Notes under the pieces: model-generated
Seen by the model: only the letters and a program-made list of their open reading frames with translations
Database searches by the model: none
Told to the model about the DNA's origin: nothing
From: an uncultured Spirochaetaceae bacterium
GTDB taxonomy: Bacteria > Spirochaetota > Spirochaetia > Treponematales > UBA12059
Reading direction: 5' to 3'
Assembly: GCA_938004315.1 (NCBI GenBank)
Contig: CALKWG010000235.1
Coordinates: forward strand, 1-13,800
Length of the DNA: 13,800 bases
Shown here: piece after piece, positions 1-6,521 of the stretch
Numbering within the stretch: position 1 is the first letter of the stretch
How the letters are laid out: every line of letters begins with the position of its first letter
Made by a program: the position numbers and the translations under genes

Positions 1-985
1 GCTCGAGGCTCTCTTCCTTCTTCTGATAGGAAGGCTTCTTCGCCTTGACGAAGCGCTTGGAGACCGGCTTCTTATCGCCGGCCGGAGGCGGGGCGCCGGG
101 GCCGCCCCTGCCGGGGCCGCCGCCGAAGCCTCCCGGGCGCGGGCCGCCGTATCCGGGGCGGCCGCCGGGGCCGCCCGGCCCTCCGGCCGGCCTGGGGCCG
201 TAGCCGGGGCGGGAGCCCTGGTAGCCGGTACCGGCGGGGCGGTTACCCTGGTAGCCCGTTCCGGCGGGGCGGCTACCCTGGTAGCCCGAACCCGCGGGGC
301 GGCTGCCCTGATAGCCCGAGCCGGCGGGGCGCGAGCCCTGATAGCCGCCCTGGCCTTGATAACCGCCGCCCTGGCCGGAGCCCTGGCCCTGGTAGCCGCC
401 TTGGCCGGAACCTTGATAGCCTCCGCCCTGGCCTTGGCCCTGGTAGCCGCCGGAGCCCTGGGGACGAGAGCCTTGGTAGCCGGAGCCGGAGCCGGAGCCG
501 GAGCCGACGGGCGGCCTGTAGCCGCCTACGCGGCCGACCACGCGGGGGCCGGTGCCGGCCGGACGGGTGGAACGCAGATTATCGGAGCCGCCTTCGGGCG
601 CGGGGCGCGGGGCGGCGGGCCGATGGCTTACCGGACGGGCCGCGTGCTCTTCGGCGGGCTTGTGCTCGCGGGCGGCGGCCGGCGCCTGGTCGGCCGCCGC
701 TACGGGCGGCTCGCCCTTGGCCTCATGGTGGGCCACCACCCTAGCCGCCGGCTTCTTGGCGGCGGGGGCGGCCGCGGGCTGGGCCGTCGCCGGGCCGGCG
801 GTCGTACCGGCGGCCGTACCGGCGGGCGACGCAGCCGTCGGGCGCTTCTTGACCACGACGACCTTGCGCTTCTCAGCCGAGTCGGCCGCGGGCGCGGCGG
901 GAACGGGGCTCGCCTCCTCTTGGGGCTTGGCTTTGGGCTGCTTAATGAGGACGGGCTTAGGTTTATTCTCGTTCGTATCCGACAT
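1..985 (-). CDS. infB: Translation initiation factor IF-2, N-terminal part (runs off window)
   Basis: Only the first 328 codons are inside the window; the GTPase domains lie beyond the left edge, so the name rests on N-terminal features and context. The protein begins MSDTNENKPKPVLIKQPKAK and has a basic KRKVVVVKKR stretch at about residues 38-47, as in spirochaete IF-2. An Ala/Pro-rich segment follows to about 150, then a Gly/Ser/Tyr/Gln-rich repeat zone (about 160-300), then a basic KKPVSKRFVKAKKPSYQKK segment near 302-324 that I recall as typical of this family ahead of the conserved core. The ATG at 985 lies 9 bases after the nusA stop; AAGGTG, starting within the nusA TAA, is the ribosome site, so translation is probably coupled. 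IF-2 brings fMet-tRNA to the 30S subunit and helps join the subunits. The order rimP-nusA-infB is conserved across bacteria and supports the call strongly. Confidence 0.9.
   Translation of the reverse strand, partial: MSDTNENKPKPVLIKQPKAKPQEEASPVPAAPAADSAEKRKVVVVKKRPTAASPAGTAAGTTAGPATAQPAAAPAAKKPAARVVAHHEAKGEPPVAAADQAPAAAREHKPAEEHAARPVSHRPAAPRPAPEGGSDNLRSTRPAGTGPRVVGRVGGYRPPVGSGSGSGSGYQGSRPQGSGGYQGQGQGGGYQGSGQGGYQGQGSGQGGGYQGQGGYQGSRPAGSGYQGSRPAGSGYQGSRPAGTGYQGNRPAGTGYQGSRPGYGPRPAGGPGGPGGRPGYGGPRPGGFGGGPGRGGPGAPPPAGDKKPVSKRFVKAKKPSYQKKEESLE
211..330. repeat. Four 30-bp tandem repeats inside infB (decapeptide repeat)
   Basis: Units start at 211, 241, 271 and 301 and share the cores ccctggtagcc / ccctgatagcc and cggcggggcg with few differences. 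On the minus strand each codes one decapeptide of the form RPAG(S/T)GYQG(S/N), at about IF-2 residues 219-258. The period is a multiple of three, so copy-number change would keep the frame. Looser YQG-type units (GYQGQG, GYQGSGQG) continue to about 480. The third-position differences between copies suggest the array is under protein-level selection and is not a very recent duplication. Confidence 0.85.
481..504. repeat. Hexanucleotide microsatellite (cggagc)x4 in infB
   Basis: Four exact copies of cggagc lie in tandem and encode alternating Gly-Ser at about IF-2 residues 161-168. Slippage would add or remove dipeptides without shifting the frame, so it would vary linker length and not switch the gene off. 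Confidence 0.8.
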
Positions 986-994
986 AGCTCACCT

Positions 995-2473
995 TTACGA
1001 TTCCTGGTCGGCCGCGTCCTCGTCCTCGTACTCGAAGGACAGGGCGACCCCGCACTGCGGGCAATGGGACATATCCGGGGTGACCAAGGCCGAGCAGTCG
1101 GGGCATTCGTACTGCTCCGCCTCGGCTTCTTCCTCGATCGGCTCCTCGACGGGAGCTTCCTCGGCGACGTCCTCGAATTCCTCTTCTATGATCTCTACGT
1201 TCTCTTCGATGACCGATCGGAGCGCCTCGAGGTCGGCGGCGGCAACGCCCTCCACGGCCAGGAGCTCCTCGTCCCCGCGCGCCAGGAAGTCCTCGATCAT
1301 CTCGACGCCGGCGCCGGCCAGGGCGGCTACCACGCGGCCGTCCGCGCCCGGGAGCTCGTCGAGCCTCAGGAGCTCTTCCTCATCCTCGCCGAAGAGGCTG
1401 GAGGCGGCGCGCCTGGCCTCGGAGCCCAAGTCCATCTCGCGGAACTGCTCCTCGGTCTTCACGTCTATGTTCCAGTCGCACATGCGGTTAGCCAGGCGTA
1501 CGTTCATGCCCTGCTTGCCGATGGCGACCGAGAGTTGGCTCTCGTCCACGACGGCGAGGGCGCTCTTCTTGCCCTCGTCCAGCACGTAGACCTCGCGTAC
1601 GTCGGCGGGCGACAGCGCGTTTCGTATGAAGCGCCGCGGGTCGACCTCGTACTTGAGGACGTCGATCTTCTCGCCCTCGAGCTCGCGGATGATGTTCTGG
1701 ATGCGTATGCCCTTGAGGCCCACGCAGGCGCCCACGGGATCGATGTCGTCGCGATGCGAGTAGACGGCGATCTTGGTGCGGTAGCCCGGTTCGCGGACGA
1801 TCTTGAACACCTCTACGGTCTTGTCGTAGATCTCCGGCACCTCGAGCTCCAGGATCTTCTGGACGAACTCGGGATGGGTGCGCGACAGGACGATCTGGGG
1901 GCCGGCCTTGGTCACGTCGGCGATCAACGCCTTGATGCGCTCGCCGGGGCGGTAGATCTCGCGCGGCGACTGGTACTTCTTGGGGAAGTAGCCTTCGGCG
2001 CGGCCCAGGTCGACGAAGATGTTGCCGTTCTTCTCGCGCTGGTAGTAGCCGATGATGATCTCGCCCTGCTTGGCCTTGAACTCGGCGTAGAGCGTGTCCC
2101 TGGATATTTCCCGCAGCGACTGCCTGGTAGTCTGCTTGGCCAACATGACTTCGTGCAGGTCGAACTCGGTAGGATCTATGGGGATCTCGAGGATATCGCC
2201 GACCTCGGCGCCGTCGGCCAGTTCCTTGGCTTCGGATAGCTCGATCTCGAGCACGGGATCTTCGAAATCGTCGTCGGCGACGATGGTGCGCTTGGAGAGT
2301 ATCTCCACGCCTTCGAAATTTTCCTTGAAACGGACGACCGCGTTCTCCGCGGTGCCGTAGCGCTTCTTATACGCGGCGATCAGCGCGTCCTCGATAGTCT
2401 TGAGGACCAGATCCTCGGAGATGCCCTTTTCGTATATGAGCTGGCGTATAGCCTCTGCCATATCTGAAGCCAT
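995..2473 (-). CDS. nusA: Transcription termination/antitermination factor NusA with C-terminal zinc ribbon
   Basis: The 492-residue protein binds RNA polymerase and modulates pausing, intrinsic termination and antitermination. An N-terminal RNAP-binding domain occupies about 1-130, an S1 domain about 135-200 (ending [11 protein letters not shown]), KH1 about 230-295 ([11 protein letters not shown]) and KH2 about 300-345 ([13 protein letters not shown]). A helix-hairpin-helix-type segment follows at about 370-428 ([28 protein letters not shown]). A Glu-rich linker (about 428-455) leads to four cysteines, C457-x2-C460-x10-C471-x2-C474, a compact zinc ribbon, and an acidic tail. The ribbon is not part of the classic E. 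coli or Bacillus NusA. The ATG at 2473 follows the rimP stop by 3 bases, and its Shine-Dalgarno AGGAGGG (2484-2490) is written in the last rimP codons, so the two are coupled. Identity is certain; the role of the ribbon is unknown. Confidence 0.97.
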   Translation of the reverse strand: MASDMAEAIRQLIYEKGISEDLVLKTIEDALIAAYKKRYGTAENAVVRFKENFEGVEILSKRTIVADDDFEDPVLEIELSEAKELADGAEVGDILEIPIDPTEFDLHEVMLAKQTTRQSLREISRDTLYAEFKAKQGEIIIGYYQREKNGNIFVDLGRAEGYFPKKYQSPREIYRPGERIKALIADVTKAGPQIVLSRTHPEFVQKILELEVPEIYDKTVEVFKIVREPGYRTKIAVYSHRDDIDPVGACVGLKGIRIQNIIRELEGEKIDVLKYEVDPRRFIRNALSPADVREVYVLDEGKKSALAVVDESQLSVAIGKQGMNVRLANRMCDWNIDVKTEEQFREMDLGSEARRAASSLFGEDEEELLRLDELPGADGRVVAALAGAGVEMIEDFLARGDEELLAVEGVAAADLEALRSVIEENVEIIEEEFEDVAEEAPVEEPIEEEAEAEQYECPDCSALVTPDMSHCPQCGVALSFEYEDEDAADQES

Positions 2474-2476
2474 GGA

Positions 2477-2923
2477 TTACCTACCCTCCTGGGAAGAATC
2501 GAGTTTCGCTTTTATGATCGAGGCGAGCGGCAGCGAGCGCTCGCCGGACGGGGTACGGAGGAGCAAGGCGGTTCCGTCGACGGATACCAGGACGCCCTCG
2601 ACGCGCTCGCCGCCTTCGAGGAGGAGGCGCATGCCGCGGCCGGCGAAGACGGCGTATTCGCGCGCGTGCTTCAAGACCCGGTCTATGCCCGGCGAGGCCA
2701 CTTCAAGGTGGTAATCCTCGGTGCCGAGGCGCTCGGCCAGGAAGGGCTGCATGAGGCGATGGGCCCTCGCGCATTCGTCGATACCCGTGCCGGCCGGGGC
2801 GTAGACCACGGCGGATACCTGGACGCTCCGCTTATGGCGGCTGACCGTCAGGTCCACGAGTTTGAGCCCGATCGTTCCGACGAGCGGGGCTATATCGGTA
2901 TAGAGTGCTTCTGACTCCGTCAT
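2477..2923 (-). CDS. rimP: Ribosome maturation factor RimP
   Basis: The 148-residue length is typical of the family, which assists late maturation of the 30S subunit. The diagnostic LEVASPGIDRVL motif is at about residues 73-84, after an N-terminal alpha/beta domain; a C-terminal SH3-like beta domain covers about 88-140 (GRGMRLLLEGGERVEGVLV, then ASIIKAKLD). It is the first main gene of the rimP-nusA-infB operon. ATG 2923 is the only plausible start: upstream in frame there is no ATG, GTG or TTG before a TAA. It has almost no Shine-Dalgarno (AGG only three bases away, just after a U-tract). Its ATG overlaps the stop of a 20-codon leader ORF as ATGA, which suggests translation by reinitiation. 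Confidence 0.95.
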   Translation of the reverse strand: MTESEALYTDIAPLVGTIGLKLVDLTVSRHKRSVQVSAVVYAPAGTGIDECARAHRLMQPFLAERLGTEDYHLEVASPGIDRVLKHAREYAVFAGRGMRLLLEGGERVEGVLVSVDGTALLLRTPSGERSLPLASIIKAKLDSSQEGR

Positions 2924-2982
2924 ATACCTATAAAAAAAGAGTCGCGGGAACGACTCTTCTTAACTCCGATAAGAAAAACCAT
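2920..2982 (-). CDS. Possible 20-codon leader peptide upstream of rimP
   Basis: ATG at 2980-2982 opens a frame of 20 codons, starting MVFLIGVKK and ending FFIGI, that stops at TGA 2920-2922. The stop overlaps the rimP ATG as ATGA. The frame runs straight through the terminator hairpin at 2931-2958. The start is only about 4-6 bases from the transcription start predicted from the promoter at 2994-3022, so it would be read as a near-leaderless message. The peptide has no obvious domain; its likely value is that a ribosome on it would open the hairpin and deliver ribosomes to rimP. It is too short to prove by coding statistics, so this is inference from geometry. Confidence 0.5.
   Translation of the reverse strand: MVFLIGVKKSRSRDSFFIGI
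2931..2958 (-). terminator. Intrinsic terminator/attenuator in the rimP leader
   Basis: Read on the minus strand, an 8-bp perfect stem AAGAGTCG / CGACTCTT with a 6-base loop TTCCCG runs directly into a tract of seven T (two of them inside the stem). It lies downstream of a good promoter and immediately before rimP, so it would act within the operon's own leader. It could also stop read-through from mutS-comF, for which no other terminator is visible. The stem has four G-C pairs and is only moderately strong, as expected for a regulated or factor-assisted site. Confidence 0.75.
2954..2978 (-). promoter_or_regulatory. Possible antiterminator hairpin in the rimP leader
   Basis: Minus-strand TTTTTCTTA (2978-2970) can pair with TAAGAAGAG (2962-2954): nine pairs, two of them G-U, with a 7-base loop TCGGAGT. 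The 3' arm takes up five bases (2954-2958) of the terminator's 5' arm, so the two hairpins exclude each other. The pairing is A-U rich and weak, which makes the claim tentative. Confidence 0.4.
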
Positions 2983-2993
2983 GTCTATCCGCT

Positions 2994-3022
2994 ATACTAG
3001 CCGCGACGGGGGTTTTCGTCAA
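2994..3022 (-). promoter_or_regulatory. Sigma70-type promoter of the rimP-nusA-infB operon
   Basis: Minus strand: -35 TTGACG (3017-3022), a 17-base spacer and -10 TAGTAT (2994-2999). Matches are five of six at the -35 and four or five of six at the -10, with ideal spacing. It lies in the gap between the comF stop (3062) and rimP. The predicted transcription start is near 2986-2988, only a few bases before the leader ATG. Confidence 0.75.
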
Positions 3023-3061
3023 TACATACGCGCGGCAATGCGGCGGGCAGCGAGCGGACGA

Positions 3062-3766
3062 TTAATCGGCCGCGACGACCAAGCCGTAGACGGCCGACGC
3101 GCCGCCGGCCTTGAGGACCTTAGCGCATTCGCTCAAGGTCGCGCCCGTCGTCAAGACGTCGTCCAGCAACACGAACGATTCGCCGCGGACTATACGAGGC
3201 CGGCGGCCTCGCCTGGGCAGAATTCGCCCGCTCAGGTTGGCGGCTCGTCCCGCGAAATCAAGGCTCTTTTGGGCCGCGCCTCCGGGGGCTCGGCGGAGGA
3301 GGGCCTTGACCGGCAGGCCCCGCGCCTTGAGCGCGGCGGCGATCGTCGCCACCTGATCCCAGCCTTTCTTGCGTAACTTTCCGGGGCTCGGCGGCACGGG
3401 TACGATAGTCAGGCCATCCCATCGCCCCCGGTATGCTCCCTCGAGCTCGGCCGCTAAAAAGAGCCCCAGCGATCGCCTCCCGCCGAGCTTGTAGGCCTGT
3501 ACGAGCTCTTTCGCCGCGGCCGCATACATAAAAAGCGGATAGGCGGCGTCGAAATCATAGGCCGACCTGCGGCAGCGCATGCAGAGGCCGTCCTCGCTGA
3601 TGAGGCCTTTGCCGCAACGGGAGCACCGAGGCGCACGGATGCGCGGCAACGCGGCTGCGCAGGCTACGCAGAGGGGATACGGGGCGGGCGTCGGCATCGC
3701 GCGCCCGCAGATGACGCAGGATAGGGGCGCGACGGATCCTAGGAGGGCCTGTAGGCAGCGTGCCAT
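3062..3766 (-). CDS. comF: ComF family protein (double zinc ribbon plus phosphoribosyltransferase fold)
   Basis: The 234-residue protein fits the ComF/GntX family. Four CxxC pairs (C17/C20, C33/C36, C48/C51, C62/C65) form a double zinc ribbon. The type I phosphoribosyltransferase part has PVPPSPGKLRKKGWDQV (about 123-139), the family's AQKSLDFAGRAANL (about 165-178) and the PRPP loop VLLDDVLTTGAT (199-210). In Bacillus and Haemophilus the family is needed for DNA uptake by transformation, working with helicase-like partners; elsewhere its job is unclear, so competence should not be assumed here. It lies 21 bases after mutS and is probably cotranscribed with it. ATG 3766 lacks a clear Shine-Dalgarno; the mutS TGA is in frame upstream with no start codon between, so no longer start exists. 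Confidence 0.9.
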   Translation of the reverse strand: MARCLQALLGSVAPLSCVICGRAMPTPAPYPLCVACAAALPRIRAPRCSRCGKGLISEDGLCMRCRRSAYDFDAAYPLFMYAAAAKELVQAYKLGGRRSLGLFLAAELEGAYRGRWDGLTIVPVPPSPGKLRKKGWDQVATIAAALKARGLPVKALLRRAPGGAAQKSLDFAGRAANLSGRILPRRGRRPRIVRGESFVLLDDVLTTGATLSECAKVLKAGGASAVYGLVVAAD

Positions 3767-3787
3767 ACGAGAGGATACGCCCGCCGA

Positions 3788-6451
3788 TCAGCCCCGCTTG
3801 CGTCCGCCGAGCGATTTCTGCAGGCCGGCGAGGCGGTTGAGGGCCTCGAGAGGGCTTAAACGATCCAGGTCGATGGATCGCAGCTCCGCCAGCGCGAGCT
3901 CCTCCGCTGAGAAGAGCGAGCCGGGATCGGCCGAACGGGGCGGCGCGACCGCGGCCGGCGCGACCGCCTCGGCGTAGGCCGCCCCGTCGGCGGCGCCGAG
4001 GCCGACGGGCAGCTCGCGTTCCTGGGCCTCGAGCTGGGCGCGGAGCTCCCGCGCGCGGGCTATGACCGGCGCCGGGATACCGGCTATGCCGGCGACGTGG
4101 ATGCCGTACGAGCCGGCGGCCGGTCCCGAGACCAGGCGCTTTAGGAAAATCACCTCGCCCTCGCGCTCCTCGACGGCCATGGACAGGTCGACGAGCTTGG
4201 GATGCCGCAAGGCCGTGAGCTCATGGTAATGGGTCGCGAAGAGAGTCCTTGCGCCTACCGCGTCGAGCATGTACTCGCTCACCGCCCAGGCGATCGAGAG
4301 CCCGTCGAGCGTGCCGGTGCCCCGGCCCACCTCGTCCATGATGACGAGGCTCCGTGAGCTGGCGTTATTGAGTATGCTCGCCGTCTCGTGCATCTCGAGG
4401 AGGAACGTCGACTCGCCGCGGGCAAGGTTATCCTGGGCGCCGACGCGGCAGAAGACCCGGTCCGCGAGGCCTATGCGGGCGCTTTCAGCCGGCACGAAGG
4501 AGCCGGCCTGGGCCATGATGACGATGAGGGCGTTCTGGCGCAGGTAGGTCGATTTACCGGCCATGTTCGGGCCGGTGATCATGCCGAAGCTCGTGCCCGC
4601 GGCGTCCAGCGACAGGCCGTTGGGTATGAACTCGCCGGCCGGCAGCTGCGCCTCGACGACCGGATGGCGGCCGTTCGTTATCTCGATCGATTTCGAGCCG
4701 TCGACCTTCGGGCGCGCGTAGCCCCGGCAGGTAGCGGCCCAGGCCAGGCTCGCCTGGCAATCGAGCTCGGCCAGGCCCTCGGCTAAGTCCTTGAGGAGCG
4801 GCGCGTCGAGCTTGAAGCGCTCCCGCAGGCCCAGGAATAGCGTACGCTCAAGCTCGACGATGCGCTCGGAGGCCCCGTTGATGTCCGACTCGAGCGCAGC
4901 TAAGCGCTCGGTGCTGAAGCGCTCGACGTTAGCCAAGCCCTGCCTGCGGATGAAATGGGGCGGCACGCGGGCGGCCGCGTTCTTCGAAAGCTCCAGGTAG
5001 TAGCCGATGACGCGGTTATAGCGGACCCGGAGGCCGGAAAGCCCCGTGGCCTGCCGCTCTTCCTCGAGGTAGGCTTCGAGGAGGCCGTGGGCGTCGTCGC
5101 GGAGGCCGCGCAGCCTATCGAGCTCCTCATCCCAGCCGGAGGCGATGAGCTTACCCTCGTTCAAGGCGGGGGAAGGCTCGGGGTCGAGGGCGCCCCGCGC
5201 GAGCTCGACGAAGGCCAGGAACGCCGAGCGCGACGGCCCGTCGCCGCCTGACGATCCTTCCCCGCGGTCGAAGAGCCCGAGCGTCGGCCGCGCGGCCTCG
5301 GGCAACCCTTCGTCCAGGGCCAGGGCGGCGGCGACCGTAGCGGCCGCGGCGACGATATCCCGGGCGTTAGCCCTGTCCATGGCCAGGCGCGCCGCCAGGC
5401 GCTCGAGGTCGAGGCAGGCTCCCAAGCCGCGTCGGAGACGCTCCAAGGCGCGTTGGTCGCGATAGAGCGCCTCGAGCCCGTCTAAGCGCCGCTCTATGGA
5501 CGGCGCGTCGATCAGGGGCCGAAGGATCCGCCGGCGGAGGGCCCGCGCCCCCATCGAGGTCCTGGTATAGTCCAAGGTATCGAGGAGAGTGAGCGCGCGG
5601 CCGCCGTCGCGTAGGTTGCGATCCAGCTCCAGGTTCTTTTGGCTTGACTCGTCGATGGCCAGGTAATCGAGCGCGGCCGCCGACTTGAGGGCGCGGACGT
5701 GCCCGAGGGGCGAGCGGGTGGATTGAGCCAAGTATTCCAAGGCGGCGCCGGCGGCCGCGAGCGCGGGGTCGTCGTCCTCGAAGCCGAAGCCCTTCATGCT
5801 CTGGGTGCCGAAATGGCGCGCGAGCGTCGCCCTGCCCTGCTCGACCGAGAAGCTCCAATCGGGCAGCTTGTTCACGACCGCGCCGCGGTATTCGCGCGCG
5901 AGCTCGGCTATGGCCGGCGCGTCGAGCGCCGATTGCCTGACGACCAATTCCTTCGGCGCCAGGGCGTAGAGCTCGCGCCGCAGGCGGCCGACGTCGCTAG
6001 CGGGGAAGGACAGGGCCTTGAACTCCCCGGTGGAGGCCTCGGCCCAGGCCAAGGACAGCGTCTCCCCGAGGATACCGAAGGCGACCAGGTAGCTATCGGC
6101 GCGCGCCTCGAGGAAGTCCTCCTCCACCGCCGAGCCGGGCGTGATGAGCTCGACGACGGCCCGTTCGATGACGCCCTTGCCCTTGCCGGGCGCGGAAAGC
6201 TGCTCGCAGATGGCGACTTTCCTACCGGCCTTGAGGAGCTTGGCTATATAGCCGCGGGCGGCGTGGTGGGGGACGCCGCACATAGGCGCGTCCTGCCGCC
6301 TCGTCAAGGTGAGGTTAAGGAGCGAGCTCGCTTCCACGGCGTCCTGATAGAACATCTCGTAAAAATCGCCTAGGCGGAAGAAGACGATATCGTCTCGGTG
6401 CCCGGCCTTGACGCGTTCATACTGTTCTAGGAGGGGGATCTGCTCGGCCAT
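3788..6451 (-). CDS. mutS: DNA mismatch repair ATPase MutS
   Basis: The 887-residue length is usual for MutS1, which recognises mismatches and small loops and recruits MutL. The mismatch-reading motif GDFYE is at 28-32 (F30, E32, matching E. coli F36/E38), then CGVPHHAARGYIAKLL (58-73). Core and clamp domains cover about 240-560. The ATPase has Walker A GPNMAGKS (627-634), STFLLEMHET (681-690), Walker B LVIMDEVGRGTGTLDG (702-717) and the HYHEL motif (741-745). The protein ends with an Ala/Pro-rich linker (about 815-845) and the family's C-terminal SPLEALNRL (866-874). A Gly/Ser-rich stretch (GEGSSGGDGPSRS, about 397-409) is a small linker-like insertion. No catalytic residue appears to be missing. 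Start ATG 6451 lies nine bases after a consensus TATAAT and has no Shine-Dalgarno, so a leaderless message is likely. The comF-like gene follows. Confidence 0.98.
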   Translation of the reverse strand: MAEQIPLLEQYERVKAGHRDDIVFFRLGDFYEMFYQDAVEASSLLNLTLTRRQDAPMCGVPHHAARGYIAKLLKAGRKVAICEQLSAPGKGKGVIERAVVELITPGSAVEEDFLEARADSYLVAFGILGETLSLAWAEASTGEFKALSFPASDVGRLRRELYALAPKELVVRQSALDAPAIAELAREYRGAVVNKLPDWSFSVEQGRATLARHFGTQSMKGFGFEDDDPALAAAGAALEYLAQSTRSPLGHVRALKSAAALDYLAIDESSQKNLELDRNLRDGGRALTLLDTLDYTRTSMGARALRRRILRPLIDAPSIERRLDGLEALYRDQRALERLRRGLGACLDLERLAARLAMDRANARDIVAAAATVAAALALDEGLPEAARPTLGLFDRGEGSSGGDGPSRSAFLAFVELARGALDPEPSPALNEGKLIASGWDEELDRLRGLRDDAHGLLEAYLEEERQATGLSGLRVRYNRVIGYYLELSKNAAARVPPHFIRRQGLANVERFSTERLAALESDINGASERIVELERTLFLGLRERFKLDAPLLKDLAEGLAELDCQASLAWAATCRGYARPKVDGSKSIEITNGRHPVVEAQLPAGEFIPNGLSLDAAGTSFGMITGPNMAGKSTYLRQNALIVIMAQAGSFVPAESARIGLADRVFCRVGAQDNLARGESTFLLEMHETASILNNASSRSLVIMDEVGRGTGTLDGLSIAWAVSEYMLDAVGARTLFATHYHELTALRHPKLVDLSMAVEEREGEVIFLKRLVSGPAAGSYGIHVAGIAGIPAPVIARARELRAQLEAQERELPVGLGAADGAAYAEAVAPAAVAPPRSADPGSLFSAEELALAELRSIDLDRLSPLEALNRLAGLQKSLGGRKRG

Positions 6452-6456
6452 AGGCG

Positions 6457-6485
6457 TTGCATTATAGGGTAACTTGAACTACGAT
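6457..6485 (+). promoter_or_regulatory. Possible promoter of the STAS-domain gene
   Basis: Plus strand: -35 TTGCAT (6457-6462), a 17-base spacer and -10 TACGAT (6480-6485). Each box matches consensus at four of six positions, so it is weaker than the opposing mutS promoter, which it overlaps almost completely. It would start RNA near 6492, about 30 bases before the GTG start at 6522. Confidence 0.5.
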
Positions 6486-6489
6486 ACAA
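6461..6489 (-). promoter_or_regulatory. Promoter of mutS (-comF), overlapping the STAS gene promoter
   Basis: Minus strand: -35 TTGTAT (6484-6489), a 17-base spacer and a perfect -10 TATAAT (6461-6466). The expected transcription start is near 6453-6455, only 2-4 bases before the mutS ATG at 6451. The -10 shares bases with the plus-strand -35 of the divergent gene. Confidence 0.7.
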
Positions 6490-6509
6490 CGAGAAGGACT
6501 ACACGAATC

Positions 6510-6515
6510 GAGAGG
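6510..6515 (+). promoter_or_regulatory. Ribosome binding site that selects GTG 6522
   Basis: GAGAGG lies six bases before GTG 6522, a good Shine-Dalgarno. The earlier in-frame TTG at 6474 lies upstream of the predicted transcription start, though it does have AGGG four bases before it. Confidence 0.55.
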
Positions 6516-6521
6516 CCAAGC

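Noticed and set aside
211..330. 30-bp periodic repeat as a CRISPR array
   Set aside because: Units are directly contiguous with no unique spacers and encode an in-frame decapeptide of IF-2.
552..1589. 345-codon plus-strand frame over the same region
   Set aside because: Antisense to infB/nusA; Ser/Ala-rich product with no family features and no ribosome site.
356..2239. 627-codon open frame on the plus strand opposite infB and nusA
   Set aside because: It lies antisense to two certain genes, its product is low-complexity Gly/Ala/Leu/Arg-rich with no domain, and GC-rich codon bias readily leaves this frame open.
6474..6521. TTG 6474 as start of the STAS protein
   Set aside because: It lies upstream of the transcription start expected from the 6457-6485 promoter, and GTG 6522 has a better-placed GAGAGG. 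It cannot be excluded.
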